Origin: Gavia stellata
Lineage: Eukaryota > Chordata > Aves > Gaviiformes > Gaviidae
Direction: 5' to 3'
Assembly (NCBI RefSeq): GCF_030936135.1
Contig: NC_082596.1
Location: 71,392,888-71,456,887, forward strand
DNA length: 64,000 nucleotides
In this document: one piece after another, positions 1 to 43,500 of the stretch
Numbering within the stretch: position 1 is the first letter of the stretch
Layout: the number at the start of each line of letters is the position of its first letter
Position numbers and translations under genes: made by a program
Notes under the pieces: model-generated
Seen by the model: the letters and a program-made list of their open reading frames with translations, nothing else
Database searches by the model: none
What the model was told of the DNA's origin: nothing

Positions 1-2831
1 AAATATTGCAAAAACAAATTATTCTTGCGTTCTACATATATATATATATATGGGCATTTCCAAACAAATAATCAATCCAGAACAATAGTTGTTGGGGAAG
101 GTAAAGCTCATAATAGAACTTCCAACATAACAACCTACAAAGGGGGAATGTTTCAAAAATAAGTTACATGCTAACAAACATGAGTTTTGGTAGAAACTAA
201 CAGCACTGGTGCTTCTAAACCAGTTACACACTTTTAAAAATCCTCCTCAAATAACTCTTCAGTCTTAATACACTATCTGCAAAGTGTTCATGAACAATAG
301 TTTAATAATTAGTTATACAAATAATTGACACTTCTAAAGAAGTGAAAGCAAGTGTCAAACATTTATTACATTGCATCCAACCCTGTACAATAGAGCATAT
401 GATGCTTCAACTCACATATTCATACTGAAAAAGAGTATTTTACCCTCTTGATTACATTTTCTTTCAACATTTTGAGTGATGTCAATGACAAAACTATGAA
501 AAAAATTAAAAACCATAAAATGTTTGATCTTTTAATATTAAGAACTAACGAATATGTACACAGTCAAGGCATGAGTCTCAAATACAGTGGCATTGATTCA
601 CTGGCTGCTGTTTGTCAGCTGAGCTGCTTAACTGCCTGTACGTATGTATGAAATGCGCCACAGCTGTGTGGTCAGACACCTTCCACATCCTGGAGGAATT
701 ACACACAGGGTAATTAGCTGTTCAGACTGATTTGTTCTACTGGGCAATTAGGGCATGTGCATACAGCCAGCTACAGCAGCTTGGCTCAGGCTGTCACACA
801 ATAGTAACTCAAGTGCGTTCTTCTCTCCCAACCCGTCTATGCTTGGCATCCAGACAAACTTCGGCCTTTTTGGTGTTTGTGATGGTACCCCCTTTTTTTT
901 TCCCCGATGTGTCTATCTACTACAACTTTATTTAAAATAAAATAAAATAGAATAGAATCAGTACATAAGAGACTAATAAATGAATACAATAGTGTAATTG
1001 CACCACCAAGGTAAGCAAAATCACAACGGGAAAACTGAGTAGTTGAGAAACATATATTCTGTTTAAGAATTTTGTTTCATGTTAGATATTTTTGCTGAGT
1101 AACTGGATTAGGTTGCACACACTACTTCAAAAGATATATCTGCTGACTTCTGGGCCCAGACTGAAATGAAACCAGGAGGAAATAATAAGAGAAAAATCCA
1201 CATCTGCTGGAGTTCTCTGTTAAACTTGGATGGGCATTCTCTTAGCTGGATTGCTTCCGGACCATGCAGTAGCTCATTGCCTAGAGAAAACATGTTTGTG
1301 AAGTCTAGCCCTCAGTAAAAAAAGAACTGCTAATTAACTGACAACCTACCAACACTAATCAAAGTCAAGCAACAGAGAAGACCAGTTGTTATAAACAAAC
1401 GGGTAAACACCGCACCTTTGGGGTCTAAGGCTAGATTAGAAAGGAGGAAGAAAAAGAAGAGTTATTCTCCAAAATACATGGCACGTTCGAAAAAAGGTGG
1501 TTCCTACTGCTACAAGGACCCAAATACTCAAAGTTTTAGGAGATTTCAAGCATGGAAATGCACTGGGGTATTTTTTTTTTAATCTAGATCTGTTTATTTT
1601 ACTGTGCTAACTAAAGTAAAAAGACCCCTTCCCTAAAACTTTGCAAAGCTTGTACATCTGTAGGTTTTCATGGTCACGTGTACATGAAGTGGTGAACCAT
1701 AAGCTCAAAATTTAAGAGTTATGGAAAAGCGTACTTCAGTTCTGGGAAAACTGCGACAGTCAGGGAGGCAGGTGCTGGCTACCAGTGCAGGTTGCATTTA
1801 GGTTCCCATCTGCAAATAACAAACAGGACCTATCCAAGGAACAGAGCCAGGTGCAATGGCTATAACCCACAGGGGCTCCTGCAAGCTAACCAGGTACCAG
1901 CCAGTGCGCTGGGATGCAGAGGCAGCAGCATGGTGACGTCTATAATGCAGGCACACTGTTGGGTTACAACCAAAATCCTGACCGAGAGAGAAACGTAAGT
2001 ATTCTTAACATATCTCCAGTATGATGAGAATATAACTTCGAGTTTACACACTCTCTGGTGTTCAAGCACGGATCCCTAGCTCCAGTGAGACTTTCATCAA
2101 TCTGTTTATGTGTTATTTTAATTAACATCTTTTGGATGTTTCATTCATAAAGTACTATTTGTATATTAAGCTGGAAGACAATGCAAGACTGATTAATTTG
2201 AAACATGATCATACTATTCCCCCCTCTCAGAATACTAATACGTACATTTATACACACACATATATATATTTATATAAATGTATGTATATACACATAGGTT
2301 TTATGTGACAAGCAGTTTTCTCAAACACGGTCTCTTCCAAACATCTGCCTCAAAATCAGTCTTGTTTAAACAACCAAACAAAAATTAAAAAAATAGTAAT
2401 AATAAAAAACGATAGCATTGAGACACCAGGTAGAACATCAGGGATAAGGAGCACAATGTGCTACCCCACTTACAGGAGACAAATCACACTTCTCTGTTGA
2501 TGGAGTATGACCATCAATTAGGTAAATCACTCTAAATGGTGTTCTGTTTTGCTGCTTCTGATACCTATGGAAGCTGGCATATCTTTATACTACACTGCAG
2601 TCTGCAATACAAACACACTCATAGAGTTTAAGAGCATGCGTAGCTCACTGGAGCATCAGTTGTTAGACAGTGAAAGGAAAGGCACCAACACTGCACAAGT
2701 CCCATGCAAACACAAGTGCAGCAAGGAGGAGAAATGGAAACACAGTAGGAGAATTTAACAGCTTCAGACTACAACTGTGATTGTCCCTACTATGCGTGGT
2801 GGATCACATGAAATCCCATTACTTCCCCTAC
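1..2831. other. Region downstream of CCDC127, no recognisable coding exon
   Basis: The stretch is AT-rich and I recognise no conserved protein in it; the short open frames look random. Because CCDC127 is transcribed leftward, its 3' UTR must begin at 2831 and run down into this region. Candidate poly(A) signals on the minus strand (TTTATT on the plus strand) occur at 1593-1598, 927-932 and 362-367, but I cannot tell which is used. Short TA/CA microsatellites lie at about 36-51 and 2250-2295. In human the next gene on this side is LRRC14B; nothing resembling it is visible here. Confidence 0.6.
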
Positions 2832-4293
2832 TTATTGTTTTCCTAACATGGCCTTTTCTGCCCTCTTGAACTTCTGTAGTTCAATAGCTAGTTCCCAATA
2901 TCTCAGATACAGCCACATAAGTTTTCCATTTTGACTTTTGTTTCTGTTCAGCAGATTGCCACAGTAGTTATCATGTTTGAAAATATCTTTTAAGCCACTT
3001 TCCATATGTAGAGCCATAGCAACAGGATCAGTTGCTGCTTTAACTAGCAGATTTTTCTCTATTTCTAGTCTCTGGCTTCTGGGTACAACAAGACTGCAGT
3101 AGATGTCCTGTCTTTCTTTAAGTCCCTCTTCAAATTCTTTTAGTAAAATATTGGCTCTCTTTTGCCACTCTTCCTCCTTTGCCAGACAACTTTGGTACAA
3201 GTTACCTGCTGCTCCTGAGTGCAAAAGGACTTGTTTTTCTCGCTCTAACTTCTCCTGCTCCTCTTCTAGGATCCTTCTTTCTTCTACTAGTTTGCGACTC
3301 TGGGACACGAGGGCTTCACGGTAACTCAGGGTTCTGTTTCGTTCCTTTTCAAGCTCCAACTCCAAGTGAGCAACTGTGCGACGATTTTCTGTGATTATAT
3401 CCCGGTATTTGGCTTCCAGGTCTTTTTGTAAAGATGAATGTTTTTTGTAATATTCTTTTTTTTCTCGTTCTATTTCTTTTTGACATTCTCTGGTCCAGAT
3501 CCAACCTATCATACATAAATGAGACTTCAGACATGAGCATAACACATATAACGTTGATGGGTATGATTAATTAACTATGCCTCTAAAGAAAGTACTAAGT
3601 GGTAAAAAACTTTCTTTCCTGCCCCCCCTCAACGATACTCACTTCTATTCGTATGTCCCGCAGAATGGATTTCTGTGAGTCTGTGTTTCACAGTAAGTCA
3701 CTTTAAATGACCATGCTTCCTTTGAAGTAAAATCTCCCCTAGTCTTTTATTGCTAATACATACACTTCTTGGATGAAAGAAGGAAAACAAATTTATGGGG
3801 AAACAAACTGGAGGTTTCCAATGCAGGAACTGCACTGAGAACTTTTCAGGTCTAGTAACTAAATACACACCAGCAGCTCCTTGGGTTGTCACCTTTGGGC
3901 TCTCTATCACATCATACGTCCACTCTTCTGAGAGAGCTTTGTAAATTGGAGCTTAGTAAACATGGATTAAATTCCATGTGTGCAAGATGGCCATTGCCTT
4001 AATGTTATAAACAGTGCTTACTGCTTATAACATTACGAATGAGCAGGCCAGAGGAAACGCCTAGATGGGCTATCACTGTACTGGTTCAGAGTCGGCCCTT
4101 CGGCTGGCGGGTGAGACACCCGAGCGCGGCCACGCACGCCAGCTCCAGCAGACAGGCCGGGGCGCTACTTACGGAAGGCGGCCAAGCCCAGCATGGGGAC
4201 CAGCAAGGCGTAGTTCCATCTGCTGCCTTCATCCCCGGGCTCTCGTCGATTTGGCAGGATGTTCCAGTTAGGAGGGTCATTTAAATTATTCAT
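2832..4293 (-). CDS. CCDC127: Coiled-coil domain-containing protein 127
   Basis: There are two coding exons on the minus strand: 4293-4173 (ATG at 4293-4291, residues 1-40 plus one base) and 3505-2832 (stop at 2834-2832). Together they make 795 nt, or 264 aa, against about 260 aa in human. The donor is GTAAGT at 4172-4167 and the acceptor AG lies at 3507-3506. The N-terminus starts MNNLNDPPNWNI. A hydrophobic, probably membrane-spanning stretch follows at about residues 28-45 (YALLVPMLGLAAF), then a long charged coiled coil (about 50-150, rich in E, K and R), and a conserved C-terminal block with DIYCSL, LEIEKNLL and NGKLMWLYLRYWEL. The biochemical role is poorly known; a mitochondrial location has been suggested for the family. 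Identification rests on similarity to the remembered human protein and on its head-to-head position with SDHA, which is the same as in human. Confidence 0.93.
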
Positions 4294-4739
4294 GAAGGCA
4301 CCTCAGATTTACAGGAGAGAAACACGGCCTTAGCAGCACGCAGAGGACTCGGGCCGCTCCCACAGCCACCCTCTCACCCGGACCACAGCGAGCTCCGGGA
4401 CAGGTATTTCTGCCCGAGACCCTCAAACGGCGGCCCCGTCACCTGGGAGCTTTGCCCAGACGCGCTTTCGCCCCGCGAGAGGCTCGCCGGCCCCCGGGGC
4501 CTCGGCGCTGCTGCTGCTGTTACCGCCCGCCCCCTCCCCCGGCCGGCGGCACGGTAGCTGATGTTGCCACCGCCCCCAAGGCCCCCAGGCCGCTCCGTGG
4601 TGCAGGCCCCGGCTCGGCCGGCAGCCCAACGCCGATCCGGGTTGGGGGCGCGGGCCCCGCCCGCCGTCCCCAGCGCGGGACAGCCACCTACCAACCCGGG
4701 AGCGCGGAGCTGCGGCGGAGCGTTATCGCTGTCACTTAC

Positions 4740-4800
4740 CTGCCGGCCCCGCCCCCTCCCGGGCCGGCCCATTAGCCCAGAGAAAGAGGGGGAGAGCGCG
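4740..4800 (-). other. CCDC127: Probable non-coding first exon of CCDC127 (5' UTR)
   Basis: On the minus strand a strong donor (CAG then GTAAGT, intron bases 4739-4734) sits inside the CpG island, about 440 bp upstream of the exon with the start codon. A plausible acceptor ends at about 4302, eight bases before the ATG. This would make a leader exon that begins somewhere above 4740. The right-hand end given is a guess, because a transcription start cannot be read from sequence. Confidence 0.55.
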
Positions 4801-5004
4801 GGGTGACAACAAACGGACTCGCCCCAGTGCTAAAGGCTCCCGATCGTCTGGCCCCGTCCCAGCCCGCTCAGACGAGGGGGAGGTTTGAGGGGGACCCCGC
4901 ATGCAAGCACGCACGCACTCACTCACTCTCTCGTTCCCCCCGTCCCAGCACTATTGGTCTCTCCCGCCGAGCCTTGCGGGTAGCGACGCCGTTAGTGGCG
5001 GTCT

Positions 5005-5016
5005 TGCGCATGCGCC
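5005..5016. promoter_or_regulatory. NRF1-type site upstream of SDHA
   Basis: TGCGCATGCGCC contains the full palindrome GCGCATGCGC, the core of the nuclear respiratory factor 1 consensus. It ends 28 bases before the SDHA ATG. NRF1 sites are common in promoters of nuclear genes for respiratory-chain subunits, which suits SDHA. The site also contains an ATG (5010) that opens a short frame ending at 5060, overlapping the SDHA start out of frame. It matters only if transcription begins upstream of it. Confidence 0.7.
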
Positions 5017-5044
5017 CTTGTTCGCTCCTCCGGGTCCGTGCGGA

Positions 5045-20635
<15,591 letters not shown>

Positions 20636-20868
20636 TAACTTACATTCAACTTGCAGTCCTCTCCCAGAGGGGGTTAGTGTACATAAGCATAGTGGAAGCA
20701 AATCAAAATAGTATTGTCACTATCAATTAATGGAAAATGCTGACTAAACTTTTCTTCAGCTTGTATTCTGCTGTGGCTTACTGTACAATTATGAAAATGG
20801 AATGCAGGAGGGCTTATGTTTTCTCACCCATCTGTCAAAACTGACAGGGAGAACACATCATGTGTCTA

Positions 20869-20874
20869 AATAAA
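20869..20874 (+). terminator. SDHA: Poly(A) signal of SDHA
   Basis: AATAAA lies 234 bases after the SDHA stop codon, in CTAAATAAAGTG, and is followed by a T/G-rich stretch (TTGTATTTGTATTTG) typical of a downstream element. It would give a 3' UTR of roughly 250 bases. Confidence 0.8.
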
Positions 20875-20889
20875 GTGATTAGAAGTCTT

Positions 20890-21820
20890 GTATTTGTATT
20901 TGTTTGAATATGCTGCTATGTATTTAATTACAATGCTTTTATTTGTATAGTTATTTCCCTATTTTCAGAACAAGAAATGCATTGCAATAGTTTTAGACAA
21001 GATTGAGATGCTGAATTTTATGATATGGAGACTTAATCAGCAATTATGATGCTTAAAATTGTAAGTAACATGAAAGAATAGAAAATGATGCACTAGTAAT
21101 TATAACTTTGTTTTTTTCTAAAGCTAAAAATGTAAAAATTGTCATAATGTTGTTTTATTGAAGGAAACAAGATACTTCAGTTACTTCCTCCAAAATATAC
21201 CAAGAATAATGAATAATCTTAATAGCTAACCTGTACTGTCTCTGGAACTTCTGAAGCCATTTTTGTAGCGTGTCCTGTGTGTGTATTTCCTAGACTGTCT
21301 TTTGTCTCAGAGGAAACAAGGGGCAGTTTTGCAGAGTATTTATCTAAATATTAAAACTTACAAGACTCAAACTTAGGGTGCTGTTGTGCCAAGATGTAAG
21401 GCAGCAATAGAGCAGTTTCTAGCAGCATTTCTGTGAGTAACTCCCAGTTCTTGGAGGACTGAAGTGTAATTGAATGGAGCATTTCTTAATTTTTGACATT
21501 TTGTTTTCTCAGCTGCTGGATGTTGGCTGTTGTTGGAGAAAATGAATGTTGGAAAAACTGGAATGTTGCTGGTGGTAGCTGGAAAAATGGAACATACCAT
21601 ATTTCACTCTTGTAGTGTTTCATACCGTGTACCAGGGACTTGAGACTGGACTCAGAGAAATGTAGCATGTCAAAGCTCTGCCCTTGCAGGGGCAGGAACA
21701 GAAAAGGGGACTGTATCTTGACTGGGCTTTTCTTTATAGAAGGAGCCCTGACTGCTGTTAAAGGGGGAGGAAACAATGTTTCATACGCCTTTTAAAAGAT
21801 CACAATAAAGCAGAATAAGC
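20890..21820. other. SDHA-FH intergenic spacer
   Basis: About 0.9 kb of AT-rich sequence lies between the SDHA poly(A) signal and the FH CpG island. No coding exon or recognisable mobile element was seen. In human SDHA and FH lie on different chromosomes, so if the sequence is genuine one rearrangement junction must lie in this spacer or close to it. Confidence 0.6.
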
Positions 21821-22176
21821 TAATACCGCCTTCCCCTCGTCTGGCCGGGGCTGTTGCAGGGGCCTCCCTCCTGCCCTTCCCCCAGAGCAGGCGCGTTTCC
21901 CTGGGGCCGGGCGGAGCCTGCCCTGCGGGCGGGGGCAGGAAGGGGGCCGGGCGCCGCCCTCAGCCCGCCGCTGCGCAGTCGCCGGCCCCTCGGCCCCGCC
22001 CCGCCGCCGGGGCGGTTCTCCCGCGGCTGGCGCCCCCTCGCCTCAGCCCGGCTCCCGCCCGCGGCAGCCGATTGGCGCGGCGGAGCCTCTACCACCGTGA
22101 CGCCCGTCCGGGGCGGGCCCGCTCTCTCTCCCCTCCCCGCGGCCGGCCCCCGGCGGTGCTCCCCGCCGCCGTCACC

Positions 22177-39710
<17,534 letters not shown>

Positions 39711-39748
39711 CTTCTCTACAAAGAAAAAGAAGTGTTCATAACATAAAA

Positions 39749-39758
39749 AATAAATAAA
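39749..39758 (+). terminator. FH: Overlapping poly(A) signals of FH
   Basis: Two overlapping AATAAA hexamers (AATAAATAAA) lie 39 bases after the FH stop codon, followed by a T-rich stretch (GCTTTTGTTTC). This implies a very short 3' UTR of about 60 bases, which ends just before the CpG island of CHMP5. Confidence 0.85.
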
Positions 39759-39789
39759 AGAAAGCAAATACGATATGCTTTTGTTTCAC

Positions 39790-40540
39790 TGCTCAGGCCA
39801 GGCTCCCCGCCGCGGGGCGCTGACAGCGGGGCCGGCCGAGGCCCTGCTCTGCCCGCCCGCCGGAAGCCGCCGGGACCCTTTAACTAGGTGCTGGGTGGCG
39901 CCCCCAGGTGGCCAATCCTAGCTCTCCGCCATGGCGGGGAGGGCGGAAGTCCGGGGGCGAGCCGCTGCACAAGTGCTTCCGCCTTCGCCGCGGCCCCGCC
40001 CTGGGGGCGGCCCTCGGGACGAGGCCGTCGGTCGGCTTCCGGGTCGGCGGGGAGCGCTGCTGCCGTTGCCGGGACCGGGGCTGAGGCGCCGCTGCTGCCG
40101 CCATGAACCGCTTCTTCGGCAAAGCGAAGCCGAAGGCGCCTCCGCCCAGCCTCACCGACTGCATCGGGACGGTGAGTACCCTCCTCGGGGGAGCCGGCCC
40201 GTACCCGGACCTCCGACCCCCGTGAAGGGCCGGGGCCGGCCGATGCGCTGCTCGGCCTGGCCACTGCTTCGGGAGAGACAGGGGAGCGGCGGGGTGGCCG
40301 TAGGGGCGGCACGGCCGGGTGAGGCCCTCCGCCCCGGCCTGGTCCAGGGGCCTGGGCCCGGGGCTGAGGGCGCGCCTGGAGCGGCTGCGCCCCGCGGGCC
40401 GGGTCTCCGCTCGTATGGGTGTGGGTGTAGAGCTTCGTGCGTGAGTTACTGCGTGTCTGTGTGCTTGCGCGTACGCGGAAGTGTGCGGGTGTCCGCACCG
40501 ACCCGGAGGCACGGGGGGCGTGCGCTGGTTTGGAGGTAGG
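39790..40540 (+). promoter_or_regulatory. CHMP5: CpG-island promoter of CHMP5
   Basis: GC-rich DNA begins within about 30 bases of the FH poly(A) site and extends into CHMP5 intron 1. Visible elements are a CCAAT box at about 39912, the YY1-like palindrome CCGCCATGGCGG at 39926-39937, GGAAG ETS half-sites (about 39945 and, inverted, at about 39977) and an inverted ETS site CTTCCGG at 40036-40042. The whole promoter must fit in about 330 bases between FH and the CHMP5 ATG. Confidence 0.8.
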
Positions 40541-43500
40541 ACAGCCTGTGAGTGTGCGTATGGATGTATGTGCATGGCCATATGCACCTGTGCATAGGTG
40601 TGCGTCTGTGCATCTGAGTGTGGAAACACAGCTCTGTGTGGGCACTGTGTCTGCGTGTGTGACTCTGCGTGTGTATATATATACTTGAACGTACATAAAT
40701 ACATGCCTGTGCTTTGGTGCAGCATGTTTGTACATATATATATATATGCACATGTGTATTTTAGTGCGCACCTGTGCATCAGCACAGCATATGCAGGAGC
40801 ATACACGTACACTGGTATGTACATTTGTACGTATATACACCCATGCCTATGTTTGTTTCCTGTGCATAGGAATGCATCCTGTAAATGGATGCACACAATG
40901 TTCATGTAAGGCCTGGCTCTCCTTATGTCCTCAGGGATATTTTCTATATCTACATCTGAGGACTTAAGTGCTCTGCTTGCCCTGGCTAACTCCTGCCATG
41001 CCAAGTTGTGGGAAGGCAGGAACAGGAGCAAGGGAACCAGCTCCTCTGACCAGTACAGAAGGTGGGAGGACAAATCTCACCTTCTGATGAAGATTGTTCC
41101 CTCTACTACAGTTGAGCTTGCTGTAGGGTCAATGGTGAAGATGTGTGCACATGGACAGTTAAACAAGCCCAGACCAAGAAAGAAATGCTGAGGAAAAACA
41201 CGTGGTAGAACACTTCACGGCTGTTGTAAGGTTGGCCTGTCTGAAAAGAAGGTTAAGGAAAAGTTTTAAGAAGGCTAATCTTGTCACTTCATAGTCTTTT
41301 TTTGGCTTTTAAGTTTGTGATGAAAACTGTGGTATGTTTTTACAGCTCCTTCTGTTATAAACTAATTTTAAAAGGTGAAAAAAAGAACACAGAGGTCTTG
41401 CGTATTAGTCTGAGTGGTTAACAAAGTCAGGTGCAAGGTCAGTAATGGTTGTGATATAAATGGAGGTTAACTAAGGCTAACTAAGTATTGTCCCTGGAAC
41501 CCAACAATGAAAAGTTTCTGTGGAAAATCACAGTTTTCCTCCCGGAAGACTTACTTTGCTACCCAGTGAAGAGACTGTCTAAGTTAAATACCTAATACTT
41601 GTCAGTGCTACCTACACAAAGCCATGGACATCAGTCTGTTGCATGTGCCAGTGGCTGGAGCGGGGAGACAAGTGGTCACAGTTAGCGTTTTTCCCAGTAT
41701 GTTATTTTATTGGCAAAGAATCTGTGTTGCTTTTTAGCAGTACTAAGCCCAAACATAGCTCCAAGTATGTTTAGTTTGAACAGTAAATAAAGCATGTGTT
41801 CAAAAATCAGGATTAGCTTTCCCATTGTTACCAGTAAATGCTTTGGTGGATGGCTAGAACTCCAAAATCCATCTGAGATCCTGTTATTAATGCTTAAATT
41901 TGCCATTTCAGCACTATAAGGAGAAGATCAGGAAATCTCTTCCTCACAGCCACCAACTCCGTATTAGTCAGTTATATTTTTGAGGGCTGAATTTGACAGT
42001 TCCAAGTTAATGTGCATTTCCTAATGCTGAGACAAAACCGGCTAGATTTAGATATGCCAGCAGACTGTCTTCCAATAGGAGCTTGGTCAATCCCAGTGGA
42101 TTTTTGGGGTACATAAAAGTGTAATTTAAACAGCTGCTTTGACTGGCAACACCAGGAATTTAGGATTTTTTCCCAAAAAGGTGGTCGTCACCATCACGCA
42201 CCAGGAGCTGTGTGCAGTTTTGATCCTCTTCTAGTTGTTTGTAATTACATTCTCTGAAAATTTGGCTATACAAGACAGCAGGTCAACTGAAAAGCAGAGT
42301 TTCAGGTTTATTTTATGTATGTGATGACTTTGGCAACCAATGATGAGTTACAGGATGGTTTTTAAGATACGAAATCAAGAGCCTGCGTTGGTCAGCTGTT
42401 GAGAGGTGAAGGGCTGGCTCCAAGCATAGCTCTTCGGTGTGAGGAAGTCTATAAACTGTTATCATTACTGAGCTCCCTGTTAGCTTTTTGCCCTGTTTTG
42501 ACAACTTTAAATTTCTGCGGATGGAACTAAAATTTAAGACAGTTCTGTATACTAGTAAGCTAGTATACAGTTCTGTATACTAGTAAGCTTCAAACTTTTA
42601 CAAGTTTGAAGGTTGTGAATTAACTTGTGACCATTTATATGAAGTAATCTATCTGGTTTGTGAAAGACTTGCTGTGTTTTCAGTTCATTTTTACAATAGT
42701 GAAGTCTCTAGTACAGCTCCTGCTAAAGGACTAGAGATACCATTAGATTTTTTTCTTACATTGCATGTGAATTATTATTGAAGAGAGTTGTGTGAGATAT
42801 TAAAAAAACTTGCACTGTTTCTTTACCATGTTAAAGTCAACAGTTTGGAGACTCAAGTAACGTCACTTCTGTGTAGTTTTAAATCTTAGACACGTTTCGT
42901 TGTACCGTTTGAAACAGTCAAAATTGCTTTGTAAAATCTTTTACTGTGTTTCTTCAATGGTAATTAGACATTAAATGGCAGTTAGGAATTGTTGTATTTG
43001 GCGAGCAATGATCAATGTTCATACTTACCATTTGTTAAAAATGTAGACAACTCTTAGGCAGTAATTATGCCTATGTTTTGGATGTTCTTTCCTGTGTATG
43101 CAGAAGTTGTATGACTGAACCCAGTAAGATCAGCACACAATACGCTTTTTTTTTCCCTGTGGTAAGAGAGCAAGCATCACCTTAAGATATCTAGACAGTT
43201 CAAGATTTTTGCATTTAAAGACCTGGTTTTGTGAGATCACTAATCTGAAGTGTTTGCCGAAGCCCAGGAAACACTTCTCCCTACTCTTCTTCGATGACTG
43301 GTTACTATCAAGTTTGCCGGCTGGCTGTGTGATGCCCTCCTGTCTCCCCACTTACTCCCCATGGGTATGTTCCCATTCTCCCTTGCAGTTTCTGCTTCCT
43401 TTCTTGCCGCGCCTGCCGTGCTTGCCTCGACATTGCACTAAGTGGCAGATTTTTTTTTTTTATGCTTGCTGGCTGAGCACAGTCAGATGACTCAAAGCTG

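Noticed and set aside
39931-40539. 202-codon frame starting upstream of the CHMP5 ATG
   Set aside because: It is Pro/Arg/Gly-rich, in a different frame from CHMP5, and runs through the CHMP5 exon 1 donor. It is base-composition noise; at most its ATG could act as an upstream start.
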